Below, in pieces: positions 8,767 through 19,825 of a DNA stretch of 64,000 nucleotides. A program made the position numbers and the translations under genes. Every line of letters starts with the position of its first letter. Within the stretch, counting starts at the first letter, position 1. This stretch comes from Clostridium sp. C8-1-8. GTDB taxonomy: Bacteria > Bacillota > Clostridia > Clostridiales > Clostridiaceae. Location of the stretch: positions 1 through 64,000 of the forward strand of contig NZ_JAABNO010000008.1 in NCBI RefSeq assembly GCF_009928445.1, read 5' to 3'. Under the pieces are notes generated by a model. That model saw only the letters and a program-made list of their open reading frames with translations. It searched no databases and was not told the DNA's origin.

Positions 8767-11700
8767 TTATTCTTCTAACTTTTTTCTTTTACTTTTAAAT
8801 CTCAATAACCCTGCTCCAGCTAAAAACATAGCTACTCCTACTACAATTAGAATTGTAGTTCCTATAGGAGAACCAGTTTTAGGCATATTAGATGAGTTAC
8901 TAGTACTATTTGCAGTATTTGAAGTCTGTATATTTGTATTACTATTATTTGATGAAGCATTATTTGCTGTAGTACCGCTAGAACTATTATTGTTGTTAGT
9001 GTTGCTACCACTGCCAGTATTATTACTAGAATTGCCATTCCCGTTGGAACTGTTGCCACCATTGGCACCATTATTTCCGGTATTACCAGTTGTGACGCCG
9101 TTATTATTATTGCTATTATTACTGCCATTATTATTAGAATTACCACCATTATTGTTATTTGAGCCATTAGAGCTGCTATTCTTAACCAAACCGTCCATAG
9201 CTTTTTGTAAAGTTAAAGTCTCGTTGTCTACAGCTTGCTGCTGGGCATTTTGATCTGAAAGTATATTATTAGCTTTAGCTAGCTCTGCTTGTAGAGAGTT
9301 CCAGCTTTCTTTTGTGTAGTCTGTGCTTTGGTTTTGTGCTACTTTATTTATTAAGGCTTGAAGCTTTGATTTATCAACCTTAGGAATTATAGGTGCTGAA
9401 ACTAAAGACTTTATTGCATTTTCTAAGGTAGTCTTAGCTTGATTTACAGCTTCATTAGTTGCATTATTATCTTTTAAAACCTTTTGTGCTGACTCTAAAG
9501 CTGTAGCAAAGATATTCCAGCTAGCTTCAGTGTAATCTGCTTTTGTCTTAGTTAAAGCTGTATTTACAACATTTTGTAAAGCAGTTTTGTCTACAATAAT
9601 TTTGTTTTTCTCACCTATTACCTTCCACTCGATTATTCCTACTCCCTCTCCGCTTTTAACCATAGTTATTCTAAAGGAAGTTGTGGTTAGCTTGTCAAAG
9701 GTTGTTTCATTATATTTATCTAGCTCTAGTCCATAGCCTTTAGCATTGTTAACTGGAATCCACTTTCCGTCTCCAGTTAGATATTCGTATTTATAGGACT
9801 TAGGAGAAAGTATTCCTCCACCATCATTGAATAGATACAATTGGGTACTAGTTATATCCATTGGAGCAGTCCAGCTGTAGGTTACAGATTCTTCTATAGA
9901 AGAATTTCCCCAGGTACCATAATGCTTTACTCCATCTCCTTTTGAGTTAGCAGAAACTATATTGTCATTTACAGCAGTTATAGTTTCCCAAGAAGAACAG
10001 TAGCTAGTAGAAGCTGAGGCGTTAAAAGCTATATTATTATCTAGAGGTAATAAAGAATCTATGCAATTATTCAATTTAGAAGCTATGGTATCTACAGCCT
10101 CTTGAGTAGCATTTGCATCATTAAGCACAGTGGAAGCTTCTTTTAATACTGTTTGCAGTTGTGTCCAACTATCTTTTGAAAACAATTCTGCTTTTAAAGA
10201 ATTTGCTTGTGAAACGGAAGCTTTTAAAGCTTGCTTATCTACTATAACCTTATCAGAATATCCATAAACCTTCCATTCTATAACACCACAGCCTAGGGTT
10301 TTAGGTGTCATAATCATACGGATTCCTTTAGTCATTATTGGGTCAAAGGTGGTTTTGTTGTATTTATTCATATCTACCCCTAGACCTTTTGCATTGGTTA
10401 CTGGTAGCCAGGCATTATTTTGGTCTAGGTACTGAACTTCAACGGAAGCAGGCGCAAAGTTTCCATCGGTATAATAATAAGCATCCATACTTGTAAGGAT
10501 AATTTGACTATCCCAATTATACTGAACCCAAGCCTTAGCTGTCTGATCTCCATGCCAATTATGCCATACTCCATGGCTGGTATCTTTAGAGCTTGTCGGA
10601 TCGTAATTGTCATTAAGTGCCGCAACACCGCCTAAATCCTCTGGTGTATTTATGATAGCTGAAGGGGTAGCTGCTAAAGCTAGATTGGATACTTTTCCAC
10701 TTACCACAATAATTGTTGCATTCACAGGATCTTGAAGTCCGTCAACTTTTCCAGAAACCTTAAAGTTCCCTGCCTTAGCGTATGAGTCACTTACTACAGC
10801 ATCCCATTTTACAGGTACGTCATAGTAAACTCCGTCTGAATATAAGGCTTTTATGGTCTTTGGAAGTTCCACTGGCTTTCCTACTTCAGTAATAAAATTG
10901 CCTACTGTAGCTGATAGGATCTTTAAAGCTCCACTATTGCCATAGGCAGTTTTTATATCATCTTGACTCATAGCAAAGGACTTCATATCAAAATTATCTA
11001 TTACCCCATCAAAGAAAGGTATATTATCATCATAAGACCTTCCTAGGTAATTTCTCTGAACCTCTCCAAGAGAACTCAAGGAGAAGTTACAGTTATTTAG
11101 TTCTGCCTTCTTTATACCATCTACATAAAATGTTACCGTATTGTTTGATAAAGTAAAGGTTACATTCTTCCAATACCCTTTTTCTATAACAACACCGGTA
11201 TTAATCGTATTGTTCTTACCTGTATTCATATCAGTGACAGTAAAAGAAAGCTCTTTTCCGTTTATTACAGATAGATAAAAATACTTGTTGTTCATATCTC
11301 CAAATTCCAATATCCTAGAGTTTTTAGCTTGTATATCATTTAGTTTTATATCTAGATCAATGGTGAAGTCCTTTACTCTCTTAGTAATACTATTAGTAAG
11401 CTTTACATAACCAGTGTTTTTACCATTCATCACTAATCCATTACCAGTCTTTCCAGCTGCAAAGGTAGCATTTCCTACTATATCAGCATTATTTTTAGCT
11501 GTAGTATCATCTAGTATGAGCTTATTGGCGCTATCAATATTGTCAAAGCTGTAATGAGCTAAATTCTTTGGTACTGCAGGATCTTCTAAAACCCTAACAG
11601 CTACAGTATCACTGCTTTCTAAAGCTCCGTCACTTACGTTTAATTTAAACTTATAATCTCCAGTTTTATCTGCCTTAACCTCTGTAATTAGCTTGTCGTC

Positions 11701-14700
11701 ATTAGCTATAGTAACCTTTGAGCCTTCAGGTTTACTTACTACTGACCATTTATAAGTCAGGTTCATTGAAGGATAGCCATCATCAACTGCAATTGCTTCT
11801 AATCTAAAGTTATCAGAAATATAAGTTTGTAAATCCTTTCCTGCCTCTACTGTAGGTGCTGTATTTTTTAAAGCTGAGCCTGTCTTTATAGTAACTATTG
11901 AGCTGTCGGTAGCTGCTAGTTGCACAGGTATAGTGATCTTTTTGCTATCAAGTACCTGAAAACTTCCTTGTGCCTTTCCATCCACTACTACCTCATAAGA
12001 ACCTTTTTTTAGGCCTGTAAGTTCTAATTCTGATTGATGAGAGGTTTTAGTAAGATTCTTCATATTTAAGATAATGTTTGAACTATCTTTATTTACTACA
12101 GCCTTTGTGTACTGATCTCTATCAAGCTCTATATATAACTTCTGGTTTATAAAGTTTAACTTTGTATACAGTCCATCTAAAGGTGTTACTTCATAAGCTG
12201 AGCCATTATCTTTTACATTACAACCATAGCCAAAAAGTCCAAAAACAGGGTCTACAGCTACATCTGAGGAAAGAATTTGTAGTGCTCCAAACAGACCTAG
12301 ATCAGCCTCTCCTGACATCTGTCTCCAGCCATTATGAAGATTGCCATCTCCTACTCCTTGTCCACCTAAATTACCCTTTTCTGATTGATATGTCCATGCC
12401 ACTGTACCTATATTTTGTGGGTCAGCATCAATCTGTCCTGAATTGATAGCAGTAAGATTTGCAAGCTTCGCAGCGTAATTTACTCTTTCTGCTGCAGCAC
12501 TTTCCTCACTGCTTTTTCCATTGTTTTGAAGTCTTAACCAATCGTCCATAGTATAACCTGCTAAGGAAGCTGAATACTGAAAGTTCCACCAGTTTTCTCC
12601 ACATATTGTAGTTGGATTAGCATAGTGATACCAAACAGGCTGAAGTCCACGACAAGCTCTTGTCTTTTCGTCTATCTTCTCCATTATAGAGTTTGAATTA
12701 GCAGTATCAATGTCATTATTTAATTTTGCAAGGGTGTAAACTGCTTCTTCACCTGTATTGTCGTAAGAATATTCTGAGCCGTATGGATATTTAGTATTTT
12801 TGAAGTTAGTATATTTCTTTGCCATAATATCTTTGAGATTTTTTGCTTCATTATAATATCCTTCTTTTTCTAAAGCCTCAATAATAGCTGGAGTTGTAAG
12901 CTCTCCCATAAGTCCTGTCTCCCAGTTGTAAGAAACCCCGTCGCCATAAAGCGCCTTTATGATATTGTAAGCTCTTAAAAGATAAGTTGAAGCTTTCTCT
13001 TTATATGACATAAGTTCAGGATATTTATCTGCTATTTTGTACATTGAAAAGTAGGTGTTATAGATATGCGGATAAGCATAGCCTCTATAGGTTGGTGTAG
13101 TATTTGGCTCTGCCATTAGAAAATCATGAACTTTGTAGTCCTCATGATGCTCTCTCATAAGTCCATTCCAAATAGCTGTATTTAAATATTCATCTAAAGC
13201 TTTTATTTCTTTAACCACTGGCTGGTACACATTTTTCTCTGCAAGAAACTCTCCATGTGTAAGTCCCCAATCATCTCCCCAGCCCCAATAACCGTCGAAT
13301 TTGTTTCTCTTTGACTTTGTATCCATCATCCAATCATCAAAAACCTTATCATAGACCTGGCCAGGGGCATTATATTGAGTCTTATCCACCATAAAGTTTG
13401 AATGCAGCCCTAAAGCCTCCGTAACAGAGTCCATCATATAAAACTGCAATACAGTTTGTTTTGGCTTCTCCTTGTTGGTATCAGCTTTATCATAGTATTT
13501 TATGGTTACATTATTTTGCCCAAGGTCTGCAAAGGCAATATCATAAATCAGATAGGTTTCCCCATTTATAACCTTTGTACTATTGTATTTCACATAGGTA
13601 TTGTCAGAAGTTTTTTTACTTGGTAGATTGTTAGATATTGTCTTAGGTTTGTCTTTGAAAAGATTTAATTCATTAGGTCCTTTTATGTCAAAGCTTATAT
13701 TTTCCTTTGGAACCTTTGTATGAAGATAAAGCTTTCCTGGCATATTTACTGAAAAAGTCATGCCTGGCACTGCCACTGCGTCTATAAGCCCCTCATCATA
13801 AAGGATTTTTTTCATATTATCTTCATTTTGTGGTGCTGAAAAGTTAAAAGCATAGGTCTTTTCTTCACCTGGAGCTAAAACCAAGGAGGTATTGTCCAAA
13901 TATCCTCTGTTAGTTGCTTTTATAACAGCTGAGTGGATATAGAATACATTAAGCCCATTGGCCCAGCCTGCTTGGTCTTGACACCAAGCTGCTTCGTCTT
14001 TACTTCGTTCATCGGTCCTCCAGTGATCCTGATATTCAAAGCCAGCACCGGTGGAGGTATCTGGGGTCAATAAGAGAAACTGACCTATGCCACTAGGCCT
14101 TGTAGCATATACATAAGATGAATCTTTACCTACAAAACTATGATATACAGTTCGAGTCTCATAGATTTCTTCTCCTCCTGGCCATTTTTCATTAAAAGCT
14201 AAAGGTACACCTAAGTCACCTATGGTAAGCTTTTTATCATTGGTGTTTACTAGTTTAATCTCCCAATGTAGCTTATCATTAACTAAAGAATAGGTTTCAA
14301 CAAGCTTAAAGTTCTTAATACCGTTTGCTTCTTTAGAATTTTCATAGGTTACCACTACCTTATTTCCATCTAAGGTAACCTTTCTAGCGGAGTCGGAGGA
14401 ATTGGTCTTAGCTGCTACCCAGGAAGCACCATCTCCAAACTTAGTCTGAAACATCAGCTCTCCCATCCATTCATGGCCTGAGGTTGCTTGCTCTGGGCTG
14501 TTTTCTTCATTCATTACGTAATTTGTAGGGAATTTATCACCTACTATCTTTAAGGATTTTATCTGACCATACTTTCCTACCTGTACATCGAAGTAATTAT
14601 TCTTTAGATTTATGGTATCACCACTTTGCACTGCCTTAGTTTCAGAGGCACCTTCCTTATCTATTGTAACTGCCAATACTTTGATAGCTTGTATAGGAAA

Positions 14701-14796
14701 GACACCTATAATAAAGATTAGGGACATAAACACAGCAAAGAATCTATGCAATAGATTGGAGTTTCTATTTTTTTTAATCCTTATGGCTTTTCTCAT
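8767..14796 (-). CDS. Sortase-anchored DUF5695 multidomain surface protein, 2009 aa
   Basis: An AAGGAGAG site precedes the ATG. A signal peptide (about residues 1-42) is followed by a DUF5695 region (about 50-960, rich in Trp and Tyr), a PKD-like domain (972-1070), a LamG-like domain (1074-1290), a Big_4-type domain (1290-1365), two discoidin-like carbohydrate-binding modules (1372-1515 and 1589-1730), three FIVAR modules (about 1517, 1735 and 1804), a Ser/Asn/Gly linker (1870-1970) and an MPKTG sortase signal with hydrophobic helix and basic tail. It is the last gene of the arabinoside operon, 32 bp after the GH51 gene. DUF5695 has no function I know of; the setting suggests a cell-wall-bound glycan-active enzyme or binder. 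Domain borders are estimates. Confidence 0.8.
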   Translation of the reverse strand: MRKAIRIKKNRNSNLLHRFFAVFMSLIFIIGVFPIQAIKVLAVTIDKEGASETKAVQSGDTINLKNNYFDVQVGKYGQIKSLKIVGDKFPTNYVMNEENSPEQATSGHEWMGELMFQTKFGDGASWVAAKTNSSDSARKVTLDGNKVVVTYENSKEANGIKNFKLVETYSLVNDKLHWEIKLVNTNDKKLTIGDLGVPLAFNEKWPGGEEIYETRTVYHSFVGKDSSYVYATRPSGIGQFLLLTPDTSTGAGFEYQDHWRTDERSKDEAAWCQDQAGWANGLNVFYIHSAVIKATNRGYLDNTSLVLAPGEEKTYAFNFSAPQNEDNMKKILYDEGLIDAVAVPGMTFSVNMPGKLYLHTKVPKENISFDIKGPNELNLFKDKPKTISNNLPSKKTSDNTYVKYNSTKVINGETYLIYDIAFADLGQNNVTIKYYDKADTNKEKPKQTVLQFYMMDSVTEALGLHSNFMVDKTQYNAPGQVYDKVFDDWMMDTKSKRNKFDGYWGWGDDWGLTHGEFLAEKNVYQPVVKEIKALDEYLNTAIWNGLMREHHEDYKVHDFLMAEPNTTPTYRGYAYPHIYNTYFSMYKIADKYPELMSYKEKASTYLLRAYNIIKALYGDGVSYNWETGLMGELTTPAIIEALEKEGYYNEAKNLKDIMAKKYTNFKNTKYPYGSEYSYDNTGEEAVYTLAKLNNDIDTANSNSIMEKIDEKTRACRGLQPVWYHYANPTTICGENWWNFQYSASLAGYTMDDWLRLQNNGKSSEESAAAERVNYAAKLANLTAINSGQIDADPQNIGTVAWTYQSEKGNLGGQGVGDGNLHNGWRQMSGEADLGLFGALQILSSDVAVDPVFGLFGYGCNVKDNGSAYEVTPLDGLYTKLNFINQKLYIELDRDQYTKAVVNKDSSNIILNMKNLTKTSHQSELELTGLKKGSYEVVVDGKAQGSFQVLDSKKITIPVQLAATDSSIVTIKTGSALKNTAPTVEAGKDLQTYISDNFRLEAIAVDDGYPSMNLTYKWSVVSKPEGSKVTIANDDKLITEVKADKTGDYKFKLNVSDGALESSDTVAVRVLEDPAVPKNLAHYSFDNIDSANKLILDDTTAKNNADIVGNATFAAGKTGNGLVMNGKNTGYVKLTNSITKRVKDFTIDLDIKLNDIQAKNSRILEFGDMNNKYFYLSVINGKELSFTVTDMNTGKNNTINTGVVIEKGYWKNVTFTLSNNTVTFYVDGIKKAELNNCNFSLSSLGEVQRNYLGRSYDDNIPFFDGVIDNFDMKSFAMSQDDIKTAYGNSGALKILSATVGNFITEVGKPVELPKTIKALYSDGVYYDVPVKWDAVVSDSYAKAGNFKVSGKVDGLQDPVNATIIVVSGKVSNLALAATPSAIINTPEDLGGVAALNDNYDPTSSKDTSHGVWHNWHGDQTAKAWVQYNWDSQIILTSMDAYYYTDGNFAPASVEVQYLDQNNAWLPVTNAKGLGVDMNKYNKTTFDPIMTKGIRMIMTPKTLGCGVIEWKVYGYSDKVIVDKQALKASVSQANSLKAELFSKDSWTQLQTVLKEASTVLNDANATQEAVDTIASKLNNCIDSLLPLDNNIAFNASASTSYCSSWETITAVNDNIVSANSKGDGVKHYGTWGNSSIEESVTYSWTAPMDITSTQLYLFNDGGGILSPKSYKYEYLTGDGKWIPVNNAKGYGLELDKYNETTFDKLTTTSFRITMVKSGEGVGIIEWKVIGEKNKIIVDKTALQNVVNTALTKTKADYTEASWNIFATALESAQKVLKDNNATNEAVNQAKTTLENAIKSLVSAPIIPKVDKSKLQALINKVAQNQSTDYTKESWNSLQAELAKANNILSDQNAQQQAVDNETLTLQKAMDGLVKNSSSNGSNNNNGGNSNNNGSNNSNNNNGVTTGNTGNNGANGGNSSNGNGNSSNNTGSGSNTNNNNSSSGTTANNASSNNSNTNIQTSNTANSTSNSSNMPKTGSPIGTTILIVVGVAMFLAGAGLLRFKSKRKKLEE

Positions 14797-14827
14797 AATT
14801 CTCTCCTTATTAATTAATGTTAAGTGT

Positions 14828-16387
<1,560 letters not shown>

Positions 16388-16459
16388 TTAGTTTATACCT
16401 TCCAAAACTTCACCATAAACCGTACTTTTACAACAGGTATAAGTGTCCTTCAGCATTTC

Positions 16460-17302
16460 TTATCCCTTAACTGCTCCAGCTGTCATTCCTTCAATAAAGA
16501 ATTTCTGGCAGCTCATGAACAATATAAATATAGGTAATATAGAGAAGAAGGAACCAACTATAAGTAAATCATAATTATTGCCATATGGAGTCAGTAACGT
16601 GTTTAAGCCCATAGGCAGTGTGAATTTAGTATCACTTCTCAGTACCAATAAAGGCCATAGGAAGTTGTTCCAGCTATTCATGGTATTGAGTATAGCCATT
16701 GCTGCAAAGGCTGGTTTCATAATAGGAAGTATAAGCTTAAAAAATATACCATATTCAGAAGCACCATCTATTCTTCCAGCGTTTATGATCGCTTTAGGAA
16801 TTCCTGAGATATACTGCCTAAAGAAAAATATTGTAGAGGCATGGGCTACTGTTGGAAAGATTATGGCTATATATGAATCAGTAAGGTTCATGTTGTTGAT
16901 TTGGTTATATAGAGGTAGCATTAATATTTCAAAAGGAACCATCATAACAAGTAATACACATATAAATAAGATATTTTTACCTTTAAAATCATAGGCTGCA
17001 AAGCCGTAGGCACAAAAGGCACTTACAAACAAAGTACAAATTACCTGAACTATTGTAAGTAACATACTGTTAAAAAACCAAGTAAAATATGCGTGATCTC
17101 CAGTGAATAGGTAAATGAAATTTTTAAGAGACATCTTACTAAAATCAATTGCTAAGTTAACTCCGTATCTAACTAAATCTCCTCCGTCTTTAAAGGAAGA
17201 TATAAATATCACATAAAACGGTATTAATATTATTAGTCCTACTATAGTAAAGAATATTAAAGTAATAGCTTTTAGAGATAACTTTTTCGTATTATTACTC
17301 AT
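16460..17302 (-). CDS. ABC sugar transporter permease, MalG type
   Basis: The protein has six membrane helices and the permease EAA loop NAGRIDGASEYGIFFKLILP, which contacts the ATPase. It belongs to the CUT1 family of oligosaccharide importers. A longer frame starts at 17329, but the ATG at 17302 has GGAGG five bases upstream and is preferred. That start overlaps the end of the partner permease by 8 bp, which implies translational coupling. Together with the permease at 17295 and the binding protein at 18380 it forms the importer of the arabinoside operon. No ATPase gene lies nearby; CUT1 systems often share one MsmX-type ATPase encoded elsewhere. Confidence 0.92.
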   Translation of the reverse strand: MSNNTKKLSLKAITLIFFTIVGLIILIPFYVIFISSFKDGGDLVRYGVNLAIDFSKMSLKNFIYLFTGDHAYFTWFFNSMLLTIVQVICTLFVSAFCAYGFAAYDFKGKNILFICVLLVMMVPFEILMLPLYNQINNMNLTDSYIAIIFPTVAHASTIFFFRQYISGIPKAIINAGRIDGASEYGIFFKLILPIMKPAFAAMAILNTMNSWNNFLWPLLVLRSDTKFTLPMGLNTLLTPYGNNYDLLIVGSFFSILPIFILFMSCQKFFIEGMTAGAVKG

Positions 17303-18194
17303 GTGAATCCTCCATAGCAAATGTTCCATTTATTTTTAACTGAATTAAGTTGATAACCATTGCTATAGTTACTAACAATATTCCAACTGAAGAGGCATAC
17401 CCCATGTCATTCTTTTCTATGCCTTGTCTATATAAGTATCCGATGATTGTAAGTCCTATGTTTTGAGGAGAGTTATTACCTGCCCACAACATATAGCTTT
17501 CAGTAAACATTGCAAGTCCACCATATATGGATATTGTTAAAACATATACTGTAGTTGGCTTTAATTGAGGAATAGTTATAGATTTAAACCTTTGCCAAGC
17601 GTTTGCTCCATCAATTTCTGCAGATTCATACAATTCCTCAGGGATGCTTTTTAGTCCAGCTAAAAAGTAAAGTATATTGACACCCATCCATCTCCAGCAA
17701 GCAAGTATAAGAAGAGTAACGAATCCAAAGGTTTGTGACTTAAGCCATTTTATAGGCTCAAAACCAAAGAACCCTATAAAGGAGTTCATAAGTGAGCTAG
17801 CTTGTTCACCAAATGCCAATCTAAAAATAGTACCAGCTACTACTACAGAAGTAAGTGCAGGTAAAAAGAATACTGATTTAAAAATCTCCCTACCAACCAT
17901 GATTCTGCTGTTTATGATACATGCAAGCACCATGGGTATAGGTATAAGCAGTAATAAAGTTGCAATTGTGTACTTTACACTGTTTAATACAGCTTTTGTA
18001 AATATCTCATCTCCAATTAACCTTTTATAATTATCAAATCCTATAAATTTACTTTGTCCCGGTAGTATGGATTCAAAACTCATTATTACAGTGTTAAATA
18101 TAGGAGAAATGAAAAATACTACAAATACTAATACAAAAGGTAGTACAAATATATACGGTGCAATCTTCTGATTGAACAAGAACTTCTTTACCAT
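17295..18194 (-). CDS. ABC sugar transporter permease, MalF type
   Basis: The 299-residue protein has an N-terminal helix (YIFVLPFVLVFVVFFISPIF) typical of the LplB/UgpA/MalF branch, six membrane segments in all, and the EAA loop ESAEIDGANAWQRFKSITIP near residue 190. It pairs with the MalG-type permease whose gene it overlaps. AAGGAG precedes the ATG at 18194. The substrate is inferred from the flanking arabinofuranosidases as short arabino-oligosaccharides. Confidence 0.92.
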   Translation of the reverse strand: MVKKFLFNQKIAPYIFVLPFVLVFVVFFISPIFNTVIMSFESILPGQSKFIGFDNYKRLIGDEIFTKAVLNSVKYTIATLLLLIPIPMVLACIINSRIMVGREIFKSVFFLPALTSVVVAGTIFRLAFGEQASSLMNSFIGFFGFEPIKWLKSQTFGFVTLLILACWRWMGVNILYFLAGLKSIPEELYESAEIDGANAWQRFKSITIPQLKPTTVYVLTISIYGGLAMFTESYMLWAGNNSPQNIGLTIIGYLYRQGIEKNDMGYASSVGILLVTIAMVINLIQLKINGTFAMEDSHE

Positions 18195-18379
18195 GTTTTA
18201 ACTCACTCCTTATCTTTAAAAGGTTAGTAAAGATAAACCACTTCAATCTTTACCTCCAAATAAAGACTTCCGTGCTTCTAATAATCTTTAATGAGATATA
18301 TTCAAATATGAAGTAGTTTATCTATATATACTGCAAAAGCTATGGCCTAATACAACTTTTGCAGCTCAAGAGGGCTTTC

Positions 18380-19711
18380 TTATTTTAATTCATTTTCTAT
18401 TTGCTTCTGTGCGTCGTCCAGTTCTTGCTTTATATCTTTATTGCTTTCGAATATATTGTTTAAAGTAACGGTGGTAAAAGTATTATTTATAGTAGGATAA
18501 GCTGCGTTAACCTTTATAACCTTAACTTCATTTTTTATCTCATTTAGTACATCAAAAGGATTATTTACAAAGTACTTAACATAGGTGTTGTTAGGGTCAT
18601 GGGTGATTTCATTTTTAGACCATATATCAGTGTTTACAGGGTCAAAACCTAGCTTCTGCCATATTTTAGTTGCACCTTCATCAGAAAGTTTAGCGTAAGT
18701 TAAAAAAGCTTTAGCTAAATCTGTATTCTTAGCAGTCTTTGTCACAACTGTACCAGTTCCACCACCACCAACAGAACGTGGCTCACCTTTTTCGAAAACA
18801 GGAACTGGAGCAATAGCAATCTTACCTGATTGATCCTTCATGTAGTTAGTGTATCTAGACATCTGCCACATTGGCATTATTGCGCAAGCATAATCTCCTT
18901 TATTAAAGGCTCCATAAGCTTGTTCTGAGTCTGGGTTTCCACCAGGAACAGTAGCTATAGCTTTACTTTTTTGAAGCTCCTTTAGCATGGTTAGAGCTTT
19001 TACCATCTCTGGAGTGTTAACCTTTGGCTTACCGCTAGCATCAGTAAGATCGCTTCCTTGTTGTGCTAGCAAAGCATTTACCTGCCAAAGATCAGCAGTA
19101 TCTGCAGTTCCAAGATATTTTCCAGTAGCCTTGTAGTATTTTTCTCCAGCTGCCTTAAAGTCGTCCCAAGTAATTATTTTGGTGTAATCAATACCTGCTT
19201 TTTCAAGAAGCGCTTTATTGTAAAATGCCACTGTTGCTCCAACGTGAGTTGGTACTCCATAAATCTTTCCGTCCTTTGTATAGATATCTAATCTTGCTTG
19301 AACTAACTTGCTCTTATAAGGCTCTATAGCATCATTAAGCGGTACTAACTGAGGCTCTCCCTTTAGGAAGTTAGCAAACTTACCTAGTTCTACATCACAC
19401 ATGTCTGGAGCGCCTTTTCCAGAAAGCAGTGCAGTTTGAAGCTTGTTATGCATATCATCATAAGGAAGCACTGTAAACTTTATGTCTAACTTTTTAGTTG
19501 GATTCTCTTTATTCCATAAATCCTCCATTTCTTTATAAAACTGAGCATGCAAGTCTACGAAGGTCCACATCTCCATATGGGTAGTACCTGAAGCGTCTAC
19601 TCCAGTTGACGCAGTTTTAGTCTTTTGAGAACTTCCTCCACAACCTACAAGCATGGTTCCTGCAATAGTGGTAGTTAAAGCTAACTTTACAAATAGTTTT
19701 AAGAATTTCAT
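18380..19711 (-). CDS. Extracellular sugar-binding lipoprotein (ABC solute-binding protein family 1)
   Basis: The 443-residue protein starts behind GAGGGGGAA. Residues 1-23 form a lipoprotein signal, and the lipobox LVGC makes Cys24 the lipidated residue. The mature part has the family 1 solute-binding fold: an early MEMWTFVDLHAQF stretch, the ALLSGKGAPDMCDVELGKFA segment, and GTVVTKTAKNTDLAKAFL near residue 330. It captures oligosaccharide at the cell surface and delivers it to the two permeases encoded just downstream. The cargo is inferred from operon context as arabinose-containing oligosaccharide. The level of expression probably exceeds that of the permeases, as is usual. Confidence 0.93.
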   Translation of the reverse strand: MKFLKLFVKLALTTTIAGTMLVGCGGSSQKTKTASTGVDASGTTHMEMWTFVDLHAQFYKEMEDLWNKENPTKKLDIKFTVLPYDDMHNKLQTALLSGKGAPDMCDVELGKFANFLKGEPQLVPLNDAIEPYKSKLVQARLDIYTKDGKIYGVPTHVGATVAFYNKALLEKAGIDYTKIITWDDFKAAGEKYYKATGKYLGTADTADLWQVNALLAQQGSDLTDASGKPKVNTPEMVKALTMLKELQKSKAIATVPGGNPDSEQAYGAFNKGDYACAIMPMWQMSRYTNYMKDQSGKIAIAPVPVFEKGEPRSVGGGGTGTVVTKTAKNTDLAKAFLTYAKLSDEGATKIWQKLGFDPVNTDIWSKNEITHDPNNTYVKYFVNNPFDVLNEIKNEVKVIKVNAAYPTINNTFTTVTLNNIFESNKDIKQELDDAQKQIENELK

Positions 19712-19825
19712 TGATTATTCCCCCTCATTTTTGTATAGCTTAATATTAAAATGTGTGCTGGAAAGCTCCAGCAAAGCACATATTTTCTCACTTTGGCTCT
19801 GTTTAAAAATATTTTTTAACAAAGC

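Noticed and set aside
8990..9253. Leucine/proline-rich plus-strand ORF in the big surface-protein gene
   Set aside because: It is the antisense of the Asn/Gly/Ser linker codons; composition artefact.
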